Assembly: GCA_963921825.1 (NCBI GenBank)
Contig: OY997592.1
Location: 66,360,336 to 66,424,335, forward strand
DNA: 64,000 bases
Origin: Erodium maritimum
Lineage: Eukaryota > Streptophyta > Magnoliopsida > Geraniales > Geraniaceae
Direction: 5' to 3'
Both the position numbers and the translations under genes were made by a program. Positions 22,501 through 32,661 of the stretch are shown here, one piece after another (position 1 is the stretch's first letter; each line of letters begins with the position of its first letter). The notes beneath the pieces were generated by a model. That model had not been told where the DNA came from and searched no databases. It saw only the letters and a program-made list of their open reading frames with translations.

Positions 22501-23670
22501 AAATAGACACTCTCACGACTAGACTTCCTCATTTCTCTCCATCTTTTCACTCTGTTTCTCTTGGAGGTAAATGATTAAATATTTTATTTACTAATTTGGT
22601 GTGCCTTTATTTTATTTTTTGTTTTTAGTTACTGAATTTTAAGTTAAGAGTGAAGGTGGAAAAAACAAGGGACACCGAAAATGGAATATGTTTTCTTTAT
22701 GTTCAGACTTTAAATCTATTGTTATCATTTTTGTTTTGTTCTAATGGATGTTATGTTATAATATGAAGACTTATAATTCCTAATTTCATGAATTCTGTGT
22801 TGTTTGATTGTATAATATTTTCAGAATTTATTATTGAGACTAGCGCCTTTTAAAACCCTGATTATTATTCTGCTTTATCATAACCTTGGATCCCTTCTGT
22901 TTTAGCATTCCAGTTCATTCAGTAGTATGTCATGTCTGTCTAAGCGAGTGTTTCATATCATCCTTGATGGTGTAATTAATATAAAATGTTGTCGGGCTAT
23001 TGGATATGCAGGAGCGCCAGAACTCAGCTTTAGTGAAGGGTCAACAAAAGCGTAAAGAGCGTGAAATGATCAATGAGCTCCTCAGTGTCACAGAAATATT
23101 TCGCGATGCCAAGCAATGTCCGTCTTGCAAGACAGCAATTTCAAGAACAGAGGGTTGCAACAAGATGGTCTGTGGCAATTGTGGGCAGTACTTTTGCTAC
23201 CGCTGTGGCAAGGCCATTACTGGATACGATCATTTCAAGTTTGTGCTTCTTTCCAACAAATTCAACCTCATTGCAAATTTGTTCCTGTAAATACAATACT
23301 AATTAATTAGCTTGTTGATATCTTAAAGGGAAGGAACATGTGAACTATTCCCACAAGCTATGATTCGGGAATGGGAGGCTAGAGTGAATGTTCAGCAGGA
23401 AATGCGCCGGATACAAGCAGTGCTCCGAGCTGATAATGGACACTATTGCCCATTTTGTCGCCAGATCAATATAAAGGTAACTATTACTTTTGTACCTTTG
23501 ATTAACAGATGGATATGTTGTAATTTTATTGTTATTAACAGATGGGTAACAATAATCACATATTCTGCTGGGCATGCCAAGTTCACTATTGCTACTTGTG
23601 CAAGAAGTTGGTGAAGCGCAGCTCTCAGCATTTTGGGCCCAAGGGCTGCAAGCAGCACACTGTCGGATAG
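19516..23670 (+). CDS. RWD and RING-IBR-RING (RBR) E3 ubiquitin ligase, RNF14-like
   Basis: Seven exons: 19516-20058, 21126-21200, 21288-21786, 21889-22274, 23012-23238, 23329-23476, 23542-23670, giving 668 aa. All introns are GT-AG and the frame is kept. The N terminus is Arg/Gly-rich ([13 protein letters not shown]) then acidic. An RWD domain starts at about residue 182 ([16 protein letters not shown]). RING1 begins with [20 protein letters not shown] (about 362-415), the IBR has CPRCETPC and [17 protein letters not shown] (about 445-490), and RING2 has [19 protein letters not shown], whose EGC cysteine (about Cys550) is the expected thioester catalytic residue. RBR ligases accept ubiquitin from an E2 onto this cysteine and pass it to substrate. 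The RWD-RBR order is that of RNF14 and plant homologues. The last exon adds further Cys/His pairs ([15 protein letters not shown]). The start has a good context (gccATGG). Intron 1 holds two inverted MITEs. Confidence 0.93.
20230..20541 (+). mobile_element. Tourist-like MITE, left copy (intron 1 of RBR gene)
   Basis: Starts gagtatcacaatgctag and ends cagcgttgtggatgctc, flanked by TTA on both sides (20227-20229 and 20542-20544), as for PIF/Harbinger MITEs. It is 312 bp with no coding content. Its sequence reads as the reverse complement of the neighbouring copy at 20571-20861. Confidence 0.72.
20571..20861 (-). mobile_element. Tourist-like MITE, right copy in inverted orientation
   Basis: Starts gagcatccacaacgctgg and ends ctagcattgtggatgctc, flanked by TTA (20568-20570 and 20862-20864). 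It pairs along its whole length with the left copy, with a spacer of about 23 bp between the two TTA sites. The pair can therefore form a hairpin of roughly 300 bp per arm in intron 1 of the E3-ligase transcript. Mismatches and small indels separate the arms, so they are two copies and not one perfect palindrome. Confidence 0.72.
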
Positions 23671-24214
23671 TTTTGGTGAGAGGCTGAACCGGGTTTCGGA
23701 TCAGCCTCGAGACCAGAAAACATGTATCGTTGATTAGGATGCCAGAGTTTTATTTAATTTTTTAGGTTGATTATTTTTTTTATCTATAATTTGTATGTGC
23801 AATATTGAATTGAATAAGTGTCAACCACAAAGGTTGTGTATTGGAAAGCATAAGTTCATACATTGTGTGAAATTGGGCAGCAATTTCATGTGTTTGTTTT
23901 TCACTCAGTTTTCTTCCAATCCATTTATATACATGCATATTTATAACTAGGGGAGCTCCATTAACTTTTGTTTCCTGTCACCTTTCGTTATTCATCAAAC
24001 ATCTCGAGTTTGTGACAGTTTTGATTAACGGCGTCAATATTAGAGAAAATATCCCAGTTTCTTGAATGTGTATAGGATCAAATTCGCAATCATTTAAAAC
24101 TCTGATATATTCTATATGTCTTGGATCAATATTTAAGAATTCAGACATTTGCCAACGTTAGAGTTAGGGATTATTTCATTATTATATAAATTTTATCTTA
24201 AACGATGTCACAGG
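23671..24214. other. 3' flank of the RBR gene
   Basis: Holds the 3' untranslated region, with an AATAAG-like signal near 23813, then AT-rich spacer up to tRNA-Trp. Nothing else recognised. Confidence 0.45.
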
Positions 24215-24286
24215 GGATCCGTGGCGCAATGGTAGCGCGTCTGACTCCAGATCAGAAGGTTGCGTGTTCGATTCACGTCGGGTTCA
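24215..24286 (+). tRNA. trnW-CCA: tRNA-Trp (CCA), copy 1
   Basis: 72 nt. Acceptor GGATCCG pairs with CGGGTTC plus discriminator A, with G-T and T-G wobble pairs. D-arm gcgcaatggtagcgc, anticodon stem TCTGA/TCAGA with loop CTCCAGA (anticodon CCA), T-arm gcgtgttcgattcacgtc. A T8 Pol III stop lies about 20 bases downstream (24305). It is identical over the mature region to the copy at 25122-25193. Confidence 0.96.
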
Positions 24287-25121
24287 ATTCCCACATATCC
24301 ATTATTTTTTTTCTGACAAACTAATATTTTGGGCTTTGGCCCAAAACTAGCTTAACAACATATTAATCTAATCAAATTAACTTCGTTTTCTCTTCCAACA
24401 TCAAATTTCAGATCTCCCTGTATTGATCAAGATGACTCAAGAGTGTAAGCTAAACATAGTTAAGCTGTAAGGCATGCATAAATTAAACATCTATTAATAA
24501 AACTATTTTATTGATCTTTGAGATTAAATTTTTCCATAAAGTATAATGTTTTGATTAGGGTGCATGATGATTACTTCGATTATGAATATTGAGAGATGTT
24601 TTTTTATCAGTAAGTTTTTTCTTTAATAAAACTCCAACAATTACAAAGTGTAATCAAAAGACAAGAGCAGGGACCTGATAATATTGATGGATGTTAATAT
24701 AGCTTATAGGATGTCAAACTTATATTCTATGAAGTTTAATGCCCAACCTTGATGGAAGATTGAGGGTTTCTATGAGACTTAATAGCATTATTATACTTTT
24801 AATTTTTTACTTCATCGAATAAAAATAAATAAATCGACGGTATTGAGAGCTATGATAAGAGGAGTTAGAAGTGGATTGGTTCTTAGGTCAAGAGAATAAG
24901 GTATCTAGCATCCCTTCATGTCTCAACTTTTTTGATTATATTGTATAATATTGCTTTTGTTTTTTGGTATCTTCATTTTAATTTGTATCCATGCTCTAAT
25001 ATCCCCCTCCATCGTAATATGTCCTCATTTAAACGGAGTCTCTGTGGTTGTTTCTACGTCGCTATTATTTAAGCACACATTTTATAGATTAAATCTATTT
25101 AAAAGAGATAGACGACACAAG
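24287..25121. other. AT-rich spacer between the two tRNA-Trp genes
   Basis: No gene recognised. The flanks of the two tRNA genes share only a few bases (caca before, ggttcaat after), so the duplicated unit, if it was one, is now limited to the tRNA itself. Confidence 0.45.
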
Positions 25122-25193
25122 GGATCCGTGGCGCAATGGTAGCGCGTCTGACTCCAGATCAGAAGGTTGCGTGTTCGATTCACGTCGGGTTCA
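25122..25193 (+). tRNA. trnW-CCA: tRNA-Trp (CCA), copy 2
   Basis: The same 72-nt tRNA-Trp as at 24215-24286, in the same orientation and 907 bp downstream. Anticodon loop CTCCAGA. A T-rich stop (tttattttt) follows from about 25209. Both copies look functional. Confidence 0.96.
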
Positions 25194-25536
25194 ATACCTA
25201 TCTGTCCCTTTATTTTTCTCCAATTTGTGAAAATAGAGGGACAGACTATGCGTAGGGCAATGCCCGACAATTTGTGAAAATAGAGGGACTGAGAAGGTAA
25301 ATTTCAAAGTCTTACTTGTCGTCTTCCTTCGTGCCCGAGTCTCCTCCTCCACCGTCAAAACTCTCCATCTCTTCCTCGTGACTGTATCTCTATCACCTTT
25401 TCACTTCCTATCCTCTCTCTCTCCTTGCAATTCAGGGTTTTAGTTTCATTCCACAGTCTAGGAACCATGTTCGATGGCTCACATTTCTGATTCTTCTCTA
25501 AAACCCTAACCTCTATCTCGTTTTCATACCGGCGAA
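25194..25536. other. 5' flank and leader of the HSF gene
   Basis: Contains a 22-bp direct repeat (25221-25242 and 25268-25289, core tttgtgaaaatagaggga). It is followed by a C/T-rich leader (from about 25310), as is common in plant 5' UTRs. I see no clear TATA box or clean heat-shock element. Confidence 0.45.
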
Positions 25537-28500
25537 ATGGAAGGTTCCAGTAACAGTGACGGCGGATCTCAGCCGGCGCCGCTTCCGAACGCGAATGCGC
25601 CGCCTCCATTCCTGTGTAAGACCTACGACATGGTGGACGATCCCGCAACCGACGCGATCGTATCGTGGAGCCCGACGAACAACAGCTTCGTGGTGTGGAA
25701 TCCGCCTGAGTTCGGGAGGGACCTCTTGCCCAAATACTTCAAGCATAACAACTTCTCCAGTTTTGTCAGGCAGCTGAACACCTATGTATGAGCTCTACTT
25801 TCTCCGATCTTACTCTTAATTCGTTTAAGTTTGTGTTCTTCATTGTCTGGTTCGATAGTTATGGATTCAGAGAGCATTTTTGTATTGAGCACTGGGACAA
25901 TGTTACTGATTTTATAGGGAATGTGATATTAAGATAGTTCTGGGATTGAGACAGGTCCAGAAATGGAGTTTCTGCTAAATGTGATTTTAGTGGATACTTA
26001 TAGTTGCTTTAGAGATCTGATATATTGTTAAACTTTCCTTTTGGAACTGGAACTTGAAGATGTTAAGTTTTAATAGTTCTTCTTCCTCCATTTTATCAGC
26101 AACAAAAAGGCGCATGGGTATGATCAAAGAAAAGAAGGTTGGACTGAGGTTGATCATGACCTGAGTCCAAGGTTACTAGTTATTTGTGTATTTATATTTA
26201 ACCCCTTGACCTGTATTTGCTACCTGGACTTACCTGATGGCTCCATACGTAATCAGATGTACCGTGAGGGTATTGGTATTTCCACTTTGTGCCGGTTATT
26301 TATTTTTTACTGGATTGAAACCCTATACTTGGATCCTCACAATAGGGCAATGAAAAATTTCTTGAGTAGGGATATTATACTGATATTAAAACATCTTCTA
26401 GATTCAGTAATACCATTGCAACATAGCTTTCTGTTTCTATTCCTGATTATTCATGAAGATCTGCCATGTCATGTGACTTATTTCGTGTTTTTCATGGATT
26501 ATGTTTTCTGGATCAACCTGAAGTCATCTATATATAATTTCTGCCTATTTAGACATGGATTAGGTTTAGGCACGACATGGTACACAAATTGGACAAGACA
26601 TGGATATGCCTGCATTAAATGACCTCTCGGGAAGCGATATGGTTGCTACATGATCTGAGAAATGCTGTATTATGATATCATTTTGTGAATCAAACATTTT
26701 TACAAAGAACTGAGTTCGTTCTACTTCGTTGTAGTGTCAATGCCACCGTATTTTAGTTTAGATTGCTGGAATCAGCTATTCGTGATTAAGTTTATTATAA
26801 TGTATTTTCATCCTCAGCAAAATATTTTGTTAATGTTATAGTTGTATGACATGGAATTGACACTTACTTCAGTTACTTTTTTTTTATCTCCAAGTATAGA
26901 TATGCTTTTATTAACATAGGGGAGGAATAAACCTATACACTGTAGCAATAGCTTTTGGCCCTAAAGTGGTTACTGTTCTATATTGATATTGGCACAAGAC
27001 TCTATGGTTGGATAGTGAGAGGTGTTCAGAAGTGTTTATTATGCAGGAATGAAAAAAATTATTTGGTTTATCATGCAAAACATTGTTTACGAAATCATAT
27101 GTATTTGGGAGAAGAATGAGAGTACTTTTGAAAGCTCAGCGAGTTCTAGACTGAGCATGAGGTGGAATGAGTCAGGCAGGTGGCAATGCTGTATAATGTT
27201 ATATATGGTTTTGCACTGAGCTATTGCTCACTGCAAATCAGTATCTAATGTTCTTTTCAAGTTTCATTTCCAGTGGCATATCAATTTTGTCGAGATCTTC
27301 ATGTAGTGTTGATACTCGATATGTAGTAAGTAGAACTCTGGTTCAACTGTTACCATAAGTAGGACTTGGATTAACCTCCCTACTGTCCATTAAATGCAGC
27401 CAATAAGTAGTTCTCTCCTTGTTGGGTTTAGAGTCCCTGGGATGGCTGCTAAATTGCTAAAGCTTGTTGCTTAGGCTTATGATCTGATATTCACATTCAA
27501 GGTTCATGTTGTAATAAGATGACTGTTTTTGGTTTAACGTCTCTCCTTGTGCTTCTGTTACAAGCTATGGTTCCTGCCCGTCCTTGATACCCATTTGCCC
27601 TGAACATCAGATTTTGTGAACAGGGATTCAGAAAGGTTGATCCAGACCGTTGGGAGTTTGCCAATGAGGGGTTTTTAAGGGGTCAAAAACACTTGCTCAA
27701 GGGCATAAATCGGCGAAAGCCCGCCCATGGCCATGGAAACCAGCAGTCACAGCACTCTCATGCTCAAAGTTCATCAATGGGGGCATGCGTAGAGGTTGGG
27801 AAGTTTGGTCTGGAGGAAGAGGTTGAGAGGCTAAAAAGGGACAAAAATGTTCTTATGCAGGAACTTGTCAGATTGAGACAGCAACAACAGTCTACTGATA
27901 ACAAGTTGCGTACCATGGTGCAGAGCCTTCACGGAATGGAACATAGACAGCAAAAAATGATGTCTTTCCTAGCAAAGGCTGTACAGAGTCCTGGCTTCTT
28001 GGCCCAGTTTATGCAGCAGCAAAATGAGAACAGCAGGCTCGTATCTGATGCTAACAAAAAACGAAGGCTCGGGCAGGATGATATTGATGAGAGTGAACGT
28101 GCTCCTGCTCCTGATGGACAGATTGTGAAGTACCGGCCTCCACTGAATGATTCAGCAAAAGCAATGTTCAGTCACGTCATGGAAGCAGACACTTCATCAT
28201 CATCCAATGCAATTGACAGTGGGAACTCTTCGAACTGTGTCCCTGGAGTGACTCTTCAAGAGGTTCTACCAACAACAGGGCACATAAAAGAAGAGATACC
28301 TTCCATGTCGGTTCCCGCAACAGATGTTGCAATGGCTGATCATTCCCAGATACCAGAAATGATATCAGAAACAATTCCAGAGGAAAATCATGCAATACCT
28401 GATACAGAGAATGGTGGGTCTGTGGATCCCATTTTATTTGGAACAGATGGGTCTGGACCTTTTGATCTTGATAACATCTCCCCTGATACTGACCTTGATG

Positions 28501-28739
28501 CCTTGCTGAATAATTCTGCCTTCTGGGATGAGCTACTTGTGGAAAGTCCATCAGATGAGGAGAGACTATCAACGTGTGTGGATGACCTAATACAGGGAGT
28601 TGATTTTAAGCCAATGGAGAATGGATGGGACAAATCTCAAAATATGGACCAGCTTACAGAACAGATTGGACTTCTTGCATCCGATACCAAAGAAGGTGTA
28701 CATCTCAATGAAAGTATACCAGGTACACCCCAAAAATAA
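25537..28739 (+). CDS. HSFA1: Heat shock transcription factor, class A1
   Basis: Two exons, 25537-25785 and 27624-28739 (454 aa), split within the DNA-binding domain after RQLNTY, the intron position conserved in all plant HSFs. The DNA-binding domain is at residues about 22-115 ([34 protein letters not shown]). The HR-A/B coiled coil with the long class A insert is at about 145-215 ([39 protein letters not shown]). The nuclear localisation signal is NKKRRLG at about 227. An acidic/aromatic AHA activation motif ([11 protein letters not shown]) is at about 383 and a leucine-type export signal ([11 protein letters not shown]) near 427. It binds heat-shock elements as a trimer and activates chaperone genes. 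The AHA and HR-A/B forms fit class A1, the master regulators. Upstream in-frame ATG codons are lacking, so the start is secure. The 1.84-kb intron has no recognised insert. Confidence 0.94.
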
Positions 28740-29750
28740 GCTACTTTTTTTGACGGTCGACATAATTTTCTCAATTCTGCACATATTAATGAGGGGAAAA
28801 CAAAATATGGTTTTCACTTGAAATCTCCCTCCTTCGATTTCTTGCCGTAGAATCAGATATATTTCACACTTGTAGTGATATCATGTGTACAGCCACACTT
28901 GCTTTGTTTGAACTTGGAGGGCATATGGGCCAATGGTTATTGGTGCTACTAAACTAGGTTGTGGTAATACTCTGTTGGGACTTCATAGGTTGTGGTAATA
29001 CTCTGTTGAATTTTGGTTTCATGATCCATCAAGTTGATATGTCTTATGCTTTATTATTATTATGGAGTCTTGTCTCTTTGTGAATTATTTCATTGATAAT
29101 ATTTGGCAGCTAGGATTGTGATTTTAGGACAATGACATGTCGTTTTAATGATTGGAAATTATGGAGTGAATGTTACTCCAAAGAAAGAAAAGGAGCCACC
29201 AAAGTCTACAACAGCTTCCTTGAATTTGTCGGAGCAGAAAATGACATAATTTACTATGCCCACTTCACATCCCCATTATTATTACTAGGTCTGATAATAA
29301 ACATAACATAAAATAGAAGTTTATCTTCACTTTCTTATAGTTCTATTAATTAAATCACCTTCTGTTTACACGGTAGGACTAGAAACACAAGTTTGCTAGA
29401 AACATGAAATCAAATCGTCCCGACTTCGCTTGATAATTTAAATACTTGAATGATAGCGCCGATTTTATCTTTAAATTACCAAACCCTACAGAATCTAAAT
29501 CAAATAAAAAAATATTATAATTAGATAATTATGTTATTGTAATGGAGGGCCGAGGTCTTCGGCTGGGCTTAGCACATGCTGTGTGTCTGCAATGATTAAT
29601 CAAATTATTCGAAAAACAATATGAAAGAATTAAAGAGAATCAAGACCAGGTACGTGTACATAATAAGCACATGGGTAATATTAGGTCAGCGGAGACAAAA
29701 TCAGTTGAGAGTTGCGTTTATCTTACAAATTAGAGGATTAGTTTGAAGAG
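28740..29750. other. 3' flank of HSF gene and spacer
   Basis: Includes the 3' untranslated region with a 23-bp direct repeat at 28955-28977 and 28986-29008 (core gttgtggtaatactctgttg, 31-bp period). The rest is AT-rich with nothing recognised. Confidence 0.45.
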
Positions 29751-31200
29751 TTTTTTTTTTGAGTAACTGTAATTTCATTCCATTAAATGGGTCAGAACAT
29801 GTTCGGAAGTCCTGTCGAGTCAAACACAAAAACCCGTTCAGGACGCATTGGAAGAGCCACAAAAACACTATTATTACGTTCAGGACGCATTGGAAGAGCC
29901 ACAAAAACTAAATAAAATGAGAACCAAACTAAGTATAGCTGAAAAATCAAGACCATAAAACTAGTAGAGTATTGGCGAGCACTGCTCAAGGTAGGGCCTA
30001 TAGACCGCTGGGTCACCCAAGGGCGACACTTTTTATCCGATATAAAACCAAGCATATGACCACCAGTACCGGGGTGAGACCCTCACCTGATCTTTACGAG
30101 GCTCCCCCACCGAGCCCCTCTTCATTTTTGGAGCCGTTGTAGGTTCCTCAAGCATTCCGGCCCACAAGGCTCCTGATGATTCTCCCGATGACGACCCACT
30201 CCCATTTCCCCGAGGTGCAATCCCCCTTCCCCCTCGAGGTACAGTCAGCGGAGGGGTTAATTCACGTAACAGTGGAGCAAAACCAGGAGGTACCCTAGCA
30301 GTCTGCACCCAAGTCGTGGCATATCCCATATCCTTCCGGTCCTTGGGATAATGCTTCAGTGACTTGTCAAAAGTATGGATGCCCGACATCTCCCTATCGC
30401 AGGCCGTGGGTGGATTTCCTATACACCTACAATTCCCACAGAAGCCCGGTAGCTTGAAATATGTAAGAGAACAGGTGATCGGGTCCTTGAACTCAGGGAA
30501 CCTGAGGCGCATATTCCGACACAGAGGTCGGTAAAGGGAGTGCCAGTAGCGGACCTTCACCGTCCCCCCCCCCCCCCCCCCAGCACTGGTCGAATTCATC
30601 ACACGGAACGTCCACCGTTCCGCTCAGTGCCTCCCCAATCCTAGTGTCCGTAGTCTTAGTGCTAACTATCTGGGGGATACCATGGGCATGTACCCAAAGT
30701 TGCATCTTGTCCATGGCCGGAAGGTCCTGGACGAACAGTCACATCTCCGCCAGCATCAAGGGCTTGTCGTCAAAACACCATGGTTCATTCAGCCTAACCC
30801 AATCCCGATTCTCCTTCATGGCAAACTAAAACCCAAAGACTATAGGGGAGACGTCCTTTATGACCAAACCAATAGCTGATTTGCCCCATTGGTGAGGATG
30901 CGGGGGAGGGTATCCTGACGAGGTCGAACATCCGTGAGTAGGCGACCCACAATCCCATATTGTTGGCGGGAAAGCGTAGCCGGATCAAGCACCCCATTCA
31001 TGACCGTACCTTCCAAGGGTTCCTCAAACCCTAGGGGAGCAACCCGAGAAACTATGTTGAAGGGCCTGAAGTGGGCTACCATGATCCAGTATTGGAGGCG
31101 TGGGACGAGGACGGGAAGGCTAAAGGAAGTCCTCGGCCGGCACTGTCATCGAGGGCTGCCCCATTTGGATAGGTGGGATGTGATCAACGATAGGTAAAGC
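29751..31200 (-). mobile_element. LINE ORF1 relic with poly(A) tail (minus strand)
   Basis: A T10 run at 29751-29760 is the A tail read on the minus strand. Moving 5' on that strand comes a zinc-knuckle region (LPGFCGNCRCIGN, with later Cys and His changed), then DKMQLWVHAHGIPQIVSTKT at about 30655-30715, the DUF4283 block parallel to DRMQLWAHVRGL in the 8.7-10.9 kb LINE. Then come LNEPWCFDDKPLML near 30760-30800 and SRQQYGIVGRLLTDVRPRQD at about 30900-30960. Many stops and shifts are present. An 18-base C run lies at 30564-30581. As in the 8.7-10.9 kb element, ORF1 runs to a poly(A) with no ORF2 between. The right end and a target duplication could not be placed. Confidence 0.75.
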
Positions 31201-32090
31201 GAGAGCCTTACCAGTCGCCGACCCTGCCTGTGAGGTGCAAACCTAACTCACGGATTGGCGCGAGCGGATCTCAGCCTCTACTCCACCTCGCAGCTTCATC
31301 AGGACGGTCACAAATCCGCCCCCTGCTTGTGACTCCGTCTCCCTGTCCAAAGGCGCGGCTGGTCAACCGGACCCTCTCGTCGAGATCAGACTGCCAACCT
31401 TCTCGCCCCCGACGCGGACCTCCCCCTTGCGCCGGACAGATCTGCCATAGTGGTCCTATGCCTCATCGTATGTGGCCAACTGATCTGACGTTTCTTCAAC
31501 CAGATCTGCGCCGACAGAATTCTGACAGGGTTGTGACGGCTTTTCACCGTGGTTTTACTTGTATTTGTGTTTTTTTTTGTAGGTGCCTCAGCCGTGTTTT
31601 CGTCGTCATCGCCCCTTCTGGGTGGAAATCCGGCAGCTGTGGTTGCCACCTCAGGTGTGGCGTGTGCGGCCGATTCTCTTTATCGACGGATATCCCGTGT
31701 CCGCCGAGCATAAGAGTCACCCATGTAGTGATCCTTTCCAAGCTTCCTTCGCAGTTATTTGTTTGTGGTTCAAGCCAAGAGCTCTGGCCCCCATTTACGG
31801 TCTCGGTCTTGGACTAATTCGCATCACTCAGGGCCTATCGGAGATTTTGGTTATCACGTAGTTTATTTAGACGGTTATAGGTTGTTTAGTTGGATGTGTA
31901 GGCGCTATGTCGTAATTTTTTATGAGTCTGTATTCGATTCGGGGATGTTAAACCCGATAGGTGTGAGCAATCATCGCATTGATCGGCTTTAGAGATCCCA
32001 AAAACAATAAGTGGATGCAACGCTTTAGTCTAGTTTCTATGTAATGCTTTGATTTTAATCATATTTTCTTTCAAAAAAGAAAAGAAAAAA
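31201..32090 (+). mobile_element. Possible non-autonomous retroposon, A-rich tail
   Basis: GC/CT-rich head and T-rich 3' part ending in ttttctttcaaaaaagaaaa and further A's near 32075-32088. The architecture matches the retroposons at 4433-5472 and 6001-6915, though I could not align them base by base. The open frame at 31230-31817 (195 residues) has no recognisable domain. No target duplication was found, and the element abuts the LINE relic head to head. Confidence 0.35.
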
Positions 32091-32661
32091 TTATCACCTC
32101 TAGGTCAGCGTATTTCAGTTTTTGTATGTCTATGTAAGCACGCCGTTTACACTACATCACGTGATTTTCGTAGCTTAAACCTAATCATCCACCCTCTCTA
32201 TTCTCTTAAAAGCCAATGAAATTGAGCTGAGGGGCAATATGGTCAATCCGTGTAGTTAAAAACACAGGTGACGTTGACAAGACAAGAACCAACGACCAGG
32301 ATCGCGCGATCCAACGACCACGATCGCGCGACAGCTGTGTGCTAATCCGGAAAATAAGGAAGAGAAAAAAAAAACAGAGTAAATAGAGAGAAACAAAAAG
32401 GAGTAATATTTATGTTGAAATGTAATTAAAATCCTTTTTGGCTTCAATCTGTAAAGCCAGCGAATATTCTTTGTCTCTATCTCTTTTTCTCCTTCCTGCT
32501 CAAATAAGATCAGGAGGGATTGAGAAGAAGGAGAAGAAGAAGAACAACAAGTGTCCCAAAAGGAAACAAATTTAGAGTCTTTGTTTGTTTCCCATATCTC
32601 TCTGTCTCTCGCCGTCGTCAAGGATCACCACCCAAGAGAGGAAATCTCAGAGAGAAGAACA
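32091..32661. other. 5' flank of the VTT-domain gene
   Basis: Contains two adjacent copies of a motif ccaacgaccaNgatcgcgcg at about 32289-32330, each with a CGCG core of the kind bound by CAMTA calmodulin-binding factors (inference). The leader just before the ATG is A/G- and C/T-rich and has no upstream ATG in frame. Confidence 0.4.

Noticed and set aside
26206-26622. 138-residue open frame within the HSF intron
   Set aside because: Hydrophobic random-like sequence in an intron bounded by conserved HSF splice sites.
31230-31817. 195-residue plus-strand frame next to a LINE relic
   Set aside because: Arg/Ser/Cys-rich with no domain; more likely retroposon sequence.
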